Assembly (NCBI GenBank): GCA_019637395.1
Contig: JAHBVR010000027.1
Span: forward strand, 46,354-110,353
Direction of reading: 5' to 3'
Source of the DNA: Vulcanimicrobiota bacterium
GTDB lineage: Bacteria; Vulcanimicrobiota; Xenobia; Xenobiales; JADMJV01
Length of the DNA: 64,000 nt
Shown: positions 23,025 through 30,411 of the stretch, in pieces
Position numbering within the stretch: position 1 is the first letter of the stretch
Layout: each line of letters starts with the position of its first letter
Translations under genes and position numbers: made by a program
Notes under the pieces: generated by a model
Database searches by the model: none
Told to the model about the DNA's origin: nothing
Seen by the model: only the letters and a program-made list of their open reading frames with translations

Positions 23025-24349
23025 TTTCGCTGCGCCTTCGGCTCACTCTGTGGTATGCGCTGTTGGTGCTATTGACCTTGTCGACCTTCTCCACGGTGGT
23101 CTATCTGGGTGTGAAGCGCTCGATGAGTCTGCATCTGGATCATTCGCTGGAGCAGACAGCCACTCAGTTCGTGCGCGAAGCTGAGATCGAGAAAGACGGC
23201 GACCTGGATTTAGAAACCGACTTGCTGGCCCGCGGCGAGCGCGTGGCCGTCTACAATCAGCGTAAGGAGTTATTGGCCGTCTTTGGAGGACCGGTCGGGC
23301 CGGGGGGAGGAGGAATCGAACCCGGATACGATACCTATTCGGTGGCCGGTCTGGGTTGGCGGCGCCTCACCCTGGATTCGCCCGAGCTGGGACTGCGTTT
23401 CCAAATCTCGCGGTCTGAAGAGGACTATCAAGGTTTTCTGGAAGATCTCTTCGCCTTTTTGCTGGCGGCTGTTCCCTTGACGGCTGCCTTGACCGGAGCG
23501 GGTGGCCTGTTTCTGGCCTCGCGCTCGCTCAACCCGATCGATGAGATCACCCGCACCGCCGCTAACTTGGGAGCGGAGCATCTGTCGCGGCGCCTGCCGC
23601 AATTGAAGAGCAAAGACGAACTCTCCCGGCTCAGCGATACCTTCAATGAAATGCTGGAGCGCCTGGAGGGAGCCTTTGAACGGCAGAAGCAATTCACTTC
23701 GGACGCGGCCCACGAATTGCGCGCTCCGCTGGCGCTGCTCACCACCAAGGCCGAGGTTACGCTGGAGCGAACGCGCACGCAGGAGGAGTATCAGGAAGCC
23801 CTGAGCGAGATCCACCAGAGCTCCCTTCGCATGAGCCGGCTTTTGAGCAAGCTGCTGATGCTGGCTCGCAGCGATGCCGGAGGACTACCGATCGACCGCG
23901 AGAACTTTAATTTTGCCGACCTGGTCAGCGACGTGGTGGCCGAGATGTCTCCGCTGAGCAAAAGCGTATGGCTGGAGACGGAACTGGAGCCCGTCTGCAT
24001 TTCAGCCGATCAGACCCGGATGACCGAGGTCCTGTGGAATCTGCTGGACAACGCCCTGGGCCACAGCCCGCCGGACAGCACCGTTCACGTCAGCCTGCGC
24101 CGGGAAAAGGGCCAGGCGGTATTGCGTATCGCCGATCAGGGACCGGGCGTGCCCCCCGAACACCGGGAGCGCATTTTCGAGCGTTTCTATCAGGTTGATC
24201 CGGCGCGCACGCCCTCACCTCTAAGCCAGGAGAACGCCGGCCTGGGTCTGGCCATTTGCCGAGCCCTGGCCCGCCAGCACGGCGGTGATATCACTCTGGA
24301 AAATCCGGGAGTGGGCGCTACTTTTGTGCTCCGATTACCGGCTCTCTGA
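23021..24349 (+). CDS. Sensor histidine kinase (HAMP, HisKA, HATPase)
   Basis: 442 residues with two membrane helices (about 10-30 and 145-170) enclosing a periplasmic domain of about 110 residues. A HAMP segment follows (SRSLNPIDEITRTAANLGAE), then the H-box FTSDAAHELRAPLALL and HATPase motifs (NLLDNALGHSP, DQGPGVPPE, GLGLAICRALARQHGG). Pairs with the preceding OmpR-type regulator. Its 3' end overlaps the convergent PepSY gene by 15 bases. Confidence 0.95.
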   Translation: MISLRLRLTLWYALLVLLTLSTFSTVVYLGVKRSMSLHLDHSLEQTATQFVREAEIEKDGDLDLETDLLARGERVAVYNQRKELLAVFGGPVGPGGGGIEPGYDTYSVAGLGWRRLTLDSPELGLRFQISRSEEDYQGFLEDLFAFLLAAVPLTAALTGAGGLFLASRSLNPIDEITRTAANLGAEHLSRRLPQLKSKDELSRLSDTFNEMLERLEGAFERQKQFTSDAAHELRAPLALLTTKAEVTLERTRTQEEYQEALSEIHQSSLRMSRLLSKLLMLARSDAGGLPIDRENFNFADLVSDVVAEMSPLSKSVWLETELEPVCISADQTRMTEVLWNLLDNALGHSPPDSTVHVSLRREKGQAVLRIADQGPGVPPEHRERIFERFYQVDPARTPSPLSQENAGLGLAICRALARQHGGDITLENPGVGATFVLRLPAL

Positions 24350-24658
24350 TTTCTCGTAGAGCACTTCACCGGTGCCGGCGTCCACGATCACCACCAGCTT
24401 TTGCCCATCCGACCAGAGTTCGACTTCGAAAACCACGTTGCCCTCGTGGTTCTCCAGTTCCACTTCGCTGATGGTTGCCCCGGGATGCCGCTTCAAAGCC
24501 GCCTGTCCGGCCTGCATCAGCGTGATCTTAGCTAAGCGCGAAAGGCGTTGCTCTTCCTCAAAGTCATCATCGATAGGCCGGCTCTGAATGCTGCTGCGGT
24601 AGGGCGGCGGGTCGGCCCAGGCCCAGCCCAGCAGCGCCAGAAAAAGAAAAATTCGCAT
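24335..24658 (-). CDS. PepSY-domain periplasmic protein (paralogue)
   Basis: 107 residues: a signal peptide (MRIFLFLALLGWAWA), the same PYRSSI motif right after cleavage, and a PepSY domain (ITLMQAGQAALKRHPGATIS, VELENHEGNVVFEVEL, VIVDAGTGEVLYEKSE). Clearly homologous to the protein at 22039-22362. The two sit on opposite strands either side of the two-component genes, which suggests either a duplication or a pair of targets and modulators of the kinase. Confidence 0.86.
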   Translation of the reverse strand: MRIFLFLALLGWAWADPPPYRSSIQSRPIDDDFEEEQRLSRLAKITLMQAGQAALKRHPGATISEVELENHEGNVVFEVELWSDGQKLVVIVDAGTGEVLYEKSESR

Positions 24659-24701
24659 CCTTCATCCTCACTTCATGTTCTTAGCCCATTCTTTTGACCT
24701 G

Positions 24702-25730
24702 ATGTTCAAGAAAATCCTTTGCCTGGTGGCTCTGCAAGCGAGTTGGGCAGCTTGCGAGGAAGGGGGGTCCACCTACCCGATGCTGATCAACCGCGGCCAG
24801 ATTCACGTTCAGTTCGACGATGGCGCCCGGGGCGCCGCTCGCAGTGATGACCCCGCCATCGTCCTCAATGGGTTGGGACCTTTCCCGGCCCAGGATCACC
24901 TGAGTTTGCGGCGCTTGCGCACCTTTACCAGTCTGCGCTTCAATCCGGACCTGGAACTGAACAACGAGCTGAACTTCGATACTCGCTCCAACCAGGTCAG
25001 CGTGCTCGATCTGTATCTGCGCGGCCAGGTGACTCCGGAACTAAATGTGCGCGCCGGCATGTTCAAGGTTCCCTTCGGCTGGGAAGGGTTGCGTAGCTCG
25101 GGCTCCACCAATACCATCGAAGTCAGTGACGTAACCAAAGCCTTCAGTCAGTTTCGTGATAGCGGCCTGGCCATGGGCTACGAGCACGGACCGTGGTTGG
25201 CTCAGATCGCCGTGGTGCAGGGTCAGGGCGGGGTCTGGACAGACATCGACAGCGCCAAGGACGTGATCGGGCGGGTCAGCTATCAAGTAAATCCGCACCT
25301 GCTGGTGGGCGGCTCTTTTCACCTGGGCAGCTACGACCGGCTGCCCGTGCAGCAATATGGACTGGAAATGCAATATCACGAAGGACCCTGGAAAGTTGAG
25401 GCTGAGGTGCTGACCAGTCAGGGCTGGAACAACGCGGCTAAGGTTTCGAGTCGGGCCAACGGTTACTACGCAGCGGTGGTGCATCAGTTGGACGAACGCA
25501 ACGATCTGCTGGTGCACTTCGACCGCTTCGAACCCAATCGGGATCTGCAGGACCTGATGGAGGCCAACAACGGCGCCAACACGCGTAATCGACTGGTGTT
25601 AGGCTGGAACTACTATTGGAAACGCAAGCCGGCTCACCGGCTGATGGTCAACTACGAAATCGTCAACGAAGAAGAAGGTCCGCGCCTTTCCAACAACGGC
25701 TTTCGCATTCGCTACCAGTTCGGCTGGTAA
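24702..25730 (+). CDS. Phosphate-selective porin O/P-like outer-membrane protein
   Basis: 342 residues. A signal peptide (MFKKILCLVALQASWAAC) is followed by a porin-type barrel: alternating strands (FTSLRFNPDLELNNELNF, LYLRGQVTPELNVRAGMFKV with the OprP-like PFGWEGLRS) ending in an aromatic terminus RIRYQFGW. OprP/OprO-type porins take up phosphate or polyphosphate. The barrel and aromatic end mark a diderm cell envelope. Substrate specificity is inferred from the family only. Confidence 0.85.
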   Translation: MFKKILCLVALQASWAACEEGGSTYPMLINRGQIHVQFDDGARGAARSDDPAIVLNGLGPFPAQDHLSLRRLRTFTSLRFNPDLELNNELNFDTRSNQVSVLDLYLRGQVTPELNVRAGMFKVPFGWEGLRSSGSTNTIEVSDVTKAFSQFRDSGLAMGYEHGPWLAQIAVVQGQGGVWTDIDSAKDVIGRVSYQVNPHLLVGGSFHLGSYDRLPVQQYGLEMQYHEGPWKVEAEVLTSQGWNNAAKVSSRANGYYAAVVHQLDERNDLLVHFDRFEPNRDLQDLMEANNGANTRNRLVLGWNYYWKRKPAHRLMVNYEIVNEEEGPRLSNNGFRIRYQFGW

Positions 25731-25735
25731 GCGCC

Positions 25736-26989
25736 GTGCACTTTCTTCCCTCCGACCAATGGCCCTACCTGGCCGCCCTCTCCCGCTTGCTGCTGGCCCT
25801 GGCGGTGGGCACCTTCGTCGGTCTGGAGCGCGAGCAGCGCGGTCACATGGCCGGTCTGCGCACTTTCGGACTGACCTGCGTGCTGGGCTGTATGGGCGGC
25901 CTGGAAGGCCAGGCCTTCGCCCTGGCCAGTCTGATTCTGGTGGCCTTGCTGGTCGTCTTCGTGAATCTGCAGGCCCTGCGCGAGCCGGCTCACGGCCGCG
26001 AACTGACCACCTCGGCGGCTCTGCTGATCACCGGCTTTGCGGGCGTGCTCTGCGGGCAGGGACACCGTCTCACTCCGGTGGCCATCGCGGTGGTCACCGC
26101 CGCGTTGCTGGCCTGGAAAGGCACGCTGCGCGGGATAAGTTCGGCTCTTACCGAAGCTGAACTGCGTTCGGCCATTCTCCTGGCCATGTTGACCTTCGTG
26201 GTCTATCCAGCGCTGCCGGCCGGTGGTTTCGGCCCTCATCAGGCGCTCGTCCCGCAAGAAGCCTGGGTGACCGTAATCTTGATTGCCGGCGTGGGTTTTG
26301 TAAACTATGCCTTGCTCAAGGTCTACGGCAACCGGGGAGTGGAGCTGGCCGGATTCCTGGGCGGATTGGTCAACAGCACCGTCACCGTCCACGAGCTGGT
26401 CCACCGACTGCGCGAGAGCCAGGGCCGACTGACCCGGTTTGTGCGCCAGGGGGTGTTGGGAGCCAATGCCGCTATGCTGGTGCGCAATGCCGGACTGCTG
26501 GGCGTGTTGGCTTACCAGGTGTTGGCCCGGGCCTGGATTCCCTATGCGGCCATGATTGTTTTCCTGGGCTTGCTCCTCTGGCTGGGCAGCCGCAGCCAAG
26601 AAACGCCTACTTCCGATACGCCCGTCCGTCTCAGCTCGCCCTTCTCCCTGCCCTCGGCGCTAAAATTCGGCGCCATTCTGCTGGTCTTGCAGTTGGGCAG
26701 CGTGCTGGCTCAAAACTCGCTGGGCGACCTGGGCGTCTATGCTACGGCCTTTCTGGGCGGACTGATTTCCAGCGCCAGCGCTGTGGGAGCGGTGGCCGGA
26801 TTGGCCGCGCGCGGTTCTATGGCCACCGAGGTGGCGGCTCGCTCCGCCATCACCGCCTCCATCGCCAGCATTCTGGTCAACCTGCCCTTGCTGTATCGGA
26901 TGAATTCTTCGCAACTGACCCGCCAACTGGTTCAGGTCATGCTGGCCACCACCGGGATCGGCATCGTGGCCCTGCTGGCCACGAGTTAA
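25736..26989 (+). CDS. MgtC/SapB-like DUF4010 membrane protein
   Basis: About 417 residues with around 12 membrane helices. The N-terminal MgtC-like segment has LLLALAVGTFVGLEREQRGH and AGLRTFGLTCVLGCMGGL; the C-terminal half is DUF4010 (GGLVNSTVTVHELVHRL, AFLGGLISSASAVGAVAGLAA). MgtC proteins influence magnesium or phosphate homeostasis and ATP synthase in other bacteria. Start is GTG 25736, six bases after the porin stop, so the two genes are probably cotranscribed. Confidence 0.87.
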   Translation: MHFLPSDQWPYLAALSRLLLALAVGTFVGLEREQRGHMAGLRTFGLTCVLGCMGGLEGQAFALASLILVALLVVFVNLQALREPAHGRELTTSAALLITGFAGVLCGQGHRLTPVAIAVVTAALLAWKGTLRGISSALTEAELRSAILLAMLTFVVYPALPAGGFGPHQALVPQEAWVTVILIAGVGFVNYALLKVYGNRGVELAGFLGGLVNSTVTVHELVHRLRESQGRLTRFVRQGVLGANAAMLVRNAGLLGVLAYQVLARAWIPYAAMIVFLGLLLWLGSRSQETPTSDTPVRLSSPFSLPSALKFGAILLVLQLGSVLAQNSLGDLGVYATAFLGGLISSASAVGAVAGLAARGSMATEVAARSAITASIASILVNLPLLYRMNSSQLTRQLVQVMLATTGIGIVALLATS

Positions 26990-27009
26990 ATTAATCTATG
27001 AGGAGTGGT

Positions 27010-27693
27010 ATGACTTTTTGGAATCGTAGCTTGCTTACATTGGCGGCGAGCCTGACGCTACATTTCACCTGTGGGGCCGATACCGGCGCGCCGTTGCAAG
27101 GCGAGTGGCAAATTCCCAATCTGGAAATTGCCAAGCGGCAGATTCGCGCCTACGTCACTTCCGGCCGTTACGAAGAAGAAGTCAGGCTGGTAGCCGGACA
27201 GGCTCGCCAATTTCTCGAGGAACGACTGCGCCAACCGGTGCAAGGCCGCGCTGCCATCGTCTTCGACGTGGACGAAACCTGTCTGTCCAATTATCGCCAC
27301 ATCGCCTCGCTGGACTTCGGTTACCAACCACAGCAGTGGAACCTCTGGGTGGCCCAGGCGCAAGCTCCACCTCTGCGAGGCGTCCTGGAATTATATCAGT
27401 ATGCTCGTTCACGAGGCCTGGCGGTGGTTTTCCTCACCGGCCGCTCTCCCGATCAACGCGAAAAAACCGAGCAGAACTTACGCCAGGCCGGCTTCGACGA
27501 ATGGACTCAACTGATTCTCAAACCGGCCGATTCCTCCGAAAGCGGGGCCGAATTCAAAGCCCGGCAACGCCAGCAGCTCAGCCAGGCCGGCCTGGAAATT
27601 TTGGTCAACGTGGGCGATCAGGCCAGCGACCTGGCCGGCGGCTATTCCGAGTCGGTCTTCAAACTCCCCAACCCCATGTACTGGCTGCCTTAG
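27010..27693 (+). CDS. HAD-type secreted acid phosphatase
   Basis: 227 residues: a signal peptide (NRSLLTLAASLTLHFTCGA) and an HAD phosphatase of the class B/OlpA acid phosphatase family, with motif I IVFDVDETCLSN, motif II VVFLTGRS and motif IV region VNVGDQASDLAGG. It hydrolyses phosphomonoesters in the periplasm or at the surface. GAGGAG nine bases before ATG 27010 decides the start over an ATG 12 bases earlier. Position after the porin and MgtC-like genes suggests a phosphate-acquisition group. Confidence 0.88.
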   Translation: MTFWNRSLLTLAASLTLHFTCGADTGAPLQGEWQIPNLEIAKRQIRAYVTSGRYEEEVRLVAGQARQFLEERLRQPVQGRAAIVFDVDETCLSNYRHIASLDFGYQPQQWNLWVAQAQAPPLRGVLELYQYARSRGLAVVFLTGRSPDQREKTEQNLRQAGFDEWTQLILKPADSSESGAEFKARQRQQLSQAGLEILVNVGDQASDLAGGYSESVFKLPNPMYWLP

Positions 27694-27786
27694 AACAAGC
27701 CTTCCCGAGCGGCCTGGTAAACGGTCCGAATCTCCGGCTGAAAGCTGAGGGTGCCGGGAGGCCGCTGAGGTTCTTCCTCTCAGGAG

Positions 27787-28017
27787 CTAACCCCCGCTCT
27801 GTCCGTCCCAGCGCTCGATAGGCAGGTCTCCCTCGGCAACCTTTTGCAACGCCGCAGCCAACCCCAGCAACTCGAGTCGGCTGACCTCCGGCACGCTCAC
27901 AGAGGCTTCAGGCAAAGTGAACGTCAGCACATAAGGCCCGCTGCCCACCTCGTTCTCTTCCGCCGCGATCTCGACCTGAGCTTTTCCCAAACTACAAGAA
28001 CCAATCGTCTGTCTCAT
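27787..28017 (-). CDS. Small hypothetical protein
   Basis: 76 residues, beginning MRQTIGSCSLGKAQVEIAAE and containing SGPYVLTFTLPEASVSVP, suggesting a small beta sheet with a helical end (LELLGLAAALQKVA). No family recognised and only a weak ribosome binding site. The flanks (27694-27786 and 28018-28262) show no other gene or structure, and the reading frame is not broken, so it may be genuine. Confidence 0.45.
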   Translation of the reverse strand: MRQTIGSCSLGKAQVEIAAEENEVGSGPYVLTFTLPEASVSVPEVSRLELLGLAAALQKVAEGDLPIERWDGQSGG

Positions 28018-28262
28018 CCAACCATCTTTTCCAGCCAGCCCGCTCCCCCTCCGGCTTCACCAGCCTGACCCGGGGCGCGTCCCGAACGATGTCTTCACGG
28101 GTCACGACCTGGAATGCCTTTAGAAGCTTATCGAATCGCCGTTCCATTCACATAGCCCCGCTAATATTTCCCTTTCGCGCCATGTATTGTCGCTGGCCCG
28201 GGCGGGCCCACGAGGCGGATAGATTCGACAGGGTTCTGGCCGGCTTTGAGGAACCTCCGAAA

Positions 28263-28928
28263 ATGCGAAACACTCCCTTCCTATTTTCCACCTGGCTCTT
28301 GTGTCTGGCCTCCCCTTCCAGCGCTCAGATTCCTTGGCAGACAGAGGCCGAAAAGGAAAAGTATCGCCGTTATCAACAAATTCAGGTCGAGCAAATAGAG
28401 AAGCATAAGCGCGACTACTACAATATGGGCAAGGGTCTCAAGCCGCCGCAGCCCCCGCCGAGCCCCTATAACTATTCCTCGTCTAAATCGACTAAGCTAC
28501 GCCCCAGCGCCCCAGCAGCGGCCTCCCCCTCAGCGGTCGAACGCGCCCCCGCGGCGGTTCGCAATCCCCTCCAGAAAGCCGCCGCCAAAGGGGACTACGC
28601 CAGCGTGCGCGCGCTGCTCGGTGAGGGGGCTGACCCCAATTCGCTCGACAGCGCGGGGAATTCGGCTCTACATCTTTCCGCGGCCGTCGGCGATTGGCGC
28701 AGCCTGGAAGCGCTGATCGGTAACGGTGCCCAGTTGGACCTTGCCAACAAGACCGGGCAGACAGCACTCCACCTGGCCGCCCGCAGTGGTTTTCTGGAAG
28801 CGACCGAATTGCTGCTCAAAGCGGGAGCCCAGCAGCTCAAAGATGCCAACGGGCAAACCCCATTAGACTTGGCCAGGAAGAGCTCGCAGGGCTCCGCCAG
28901 AGAAGTGCAGGCGGCCCTGATGAGGTAG
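28263..28928 (+). CDS. Secreted ankyrin-repeat protein
   Basis: 221 residues: a signal peptide (FLFSTWLLCLASPSSA), a charged coiled region (EAEKEKYRRYQQIQVEQIEK), a Pro/Ser linker (about 60-95), then three ankyrin repeats (LQKAAAKGDYASVRALLGEG, NSALHLSAAVGDWRSLEALI, TALHLAARSGFLEATELLLK) and a capping repeat. Likely a periplasmic protein-binding module. GAGGAA lies nine bases before the ATG. Confidence 0.87.
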   Translation: MRNTPFLFSTWLLCLASPSSAQIPWQTEAEKEKYRRYQQIQVEQIEKHKRDYYNMGKGLKPPQPPPSPYNYSSSKSTKLRPSAPAAASPSAVERAPAAVRNPLQKAAAKGDYASVRALLGEGADPNSLDSAGNSALHLSAAVGDWRSLEALIGNGAQLDLANKTGQTALHLAARSGFLEATELLLKAGAQQLKDANGQTPLDLARKSSQGSAREVQAALMR

Positions 28929-29045
28929 CCAGGTTCCCGGTCGTCTCAGCCGGCCGGAACCTGGCTTGGCAATCCGGAATAGCGGCGGTGGAACGCCCAG
29001 AGCGTGCAACCAGCCATGGTCACCAATGTCAAACCACAGGAGAGC

Positions 29046-29714
29046 TCAGGTCGTCTTTACAAAAGCCTGGGCGGCGCGCTCCGCCTCGGATTCCATCAGG
29101 TGGGTGTCGTGCATGGCTTCCTGGAGTCCGATGTGGGTCTTGTTGTGGTTGAAAGGATTGTAGTTCTCGTGCAACCAGGCGCCCAGGCCGGTGAAGACGG
29201 CCCCCGGGCTGAAGCAGGAAGCGCCCACCACCAGGTGCCCGACGTAGGCACCCAGATAGCGGCGCACGCGCTGGGTGTCACTCAATTCGGCCGGGGTCCG
29301 GGCATACTGCATCACGTGGCCGCACTCGTGCGACAACCAGCGCCGGTAATTCCAACCCTCGATGGCCTTGAGTTCGTCGTGGCTGCGCACGTAGATGTCG
29401 TGCCCGATGGTGACCGCGTTCCAGGGCGTGTTGGCGGCCGGGCCGCCCAGGAAAAGCTGGACCTCACTCAGATGGGCGCGCACTTCACTCTCGGGCATAC
29501 CGAAGCTGCTGGCCAGGCTGGGAGCCATCCGGTCGATCTGGACCCGGGTCAGCGGCTGCCCATCCTCGCGCTCGGCCTTGCCCTTGATGGCATCCCAAGA
29601 AGCGATGAGCATACCGGGGCGCCGGGCGGAAGGCACGCCTTTCAGTTCGGACGGAGTCCAACCACCTGGAGCGCGCACGGAGGGGTGCGGCGCGCTGCTG
29701 CTCAATATGCACAT
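29046..29714 (-). CDS. DUF4157-like zincin (HExxH-type metalloprotein)
   Basis: About 222 residues. A helical N-terminal part (KGVPSARRPGMLIASWDAIK) precedes the putative zinc motif LSHECGHVMQYARTPAEL (HExxH) and a GASCFSPGAVFTGLGAW stretch. The layout with NTPWNAVTIGHDIYVRS before the HExxH resembles DUF4157-type metallopeptidase-like domains found in secreted effectors and toxins. The start is uncertain: the ATG at 29714 has no strong ribosome site. Confidence 0.65.
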   Translation of the reverse strand: MCILSSSAPHPSVRAPGGWTPSELKGVPSARRPGMLIASWDAIKGKAEREDGQPLTRVQIDRMAPSLASSFGMPESEVRAHLSEVQLFLGGPAANTPWNAVTIGHDIYVRSHDELKAIEGWNYRRWLSHECGHVMQYARTPAELSDTQRVRRYLGAYVGHLVVGASCFSPGAVFTGLGAWLHENYNPFNHNKTHIGLQEAMHDTHLMESEAERAAQAFVKTT

Positions 29715-29805
29715 GCAAACAGAATAACCGGAGGCGTCCGGCCAGATGTTGATGTCTGGTGAAGGTTTCGACAGGGCGCTCCCCCCAGTGCAAGAAAGCC
29801 TCCGG

Positions 29806-30411
29806 ATGTACAACCCCAAGCAGTTCCAAACAAACGAAACCAGCGTGCTGCACGACTTCATCCGCGCCCATCCACTCGGCTTGCTGATCTCGACCGACGG
29901 CCGCTCGACCGAGGCGGATCTGATTCCTTTCTACCTGGATGCGGGCCAAGAGGTCCTACGCGCTCATGTCTCCAAGGCCAACCCCCAGTGGTCGCGGCTG
30001 ACCGAGCACCCCCACGCGCTGGTGGTCTTTCAAGGCCCGCAAGGTTACATCACGCCTAATTGGTACGCCACCAAGAAGGTCGACGGCAAAGTGGTCCCCA
30101 CCTGGAACTATTCGATGGTCCAGGTACGCGGGCCGGTACGCGTGGTGCATGATCAGGACTGGTTACACCGCCACGTCAGCCAGCTTACCGATTTCTTTGA
30201 GCAAAGCCAGAGCACCCCCTGGGCCCTGTCCGACGCGCCCGCTTCCTTCGTGCACGGCCAACTCAAGGGCATCGTCGGTCTGGAGGTCACTCTGAAAAGT
30301 CTTGAGGGCAAATGGAAAATGAGCCAGAATCGCGCCGCCGAAGACCGCGCCGGCGTCGTCGAAGGACTGCGGGTGGCCGGGCGCCAAGACCTCGCCAGCT
30401 TGATCCCCTAG
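29806..30411 (+). CDS. PaiB-like FMN-binding protein
   Basis: 201 residues, beginning MYNPKQFQTNETSVLHDFIR then HPLGLLISTDGRSTEADLIP and GYITPNWYATKKVDGKVVPT, with WNYSMVQVRGPV: the hallmark sequence of PaiB (split-barrel FMN-binding fold, first described as a negative regulator of sporulation and protease genes). It is likely a flavin-binding stress protein. It is convergent with, and overlaps by four bases, the rifampin-phosphotransferase-like gene. Confidence 0.93.
   Translation: MYNPKQFQTNETSVLHDFIRAHPLGLLISTDGRSTEADLIPFYLDAGQEVLRAHVSKANPQWSRLTEHPHALVVFQGPQGYITPNWYATKKVDGKVVPTWNYSMVQVRGPVRVVHDQDWLHRHVSQLTDFFEQSQSTPWALSDAPASFVHGQLKGIVGLEVTLKSLEGKWKMSQNRAAEDRAGVVEGLRVAGRQDLASLIP

Noticed and set aside
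27694-28262. Additional small genes or RNAs around the 76-residue gene
   Set aside because: No start with a ribosome site and no stable hairpin with a T tract in the flanking stretches. Only the small minus-strand frame was kept, at low confidence.
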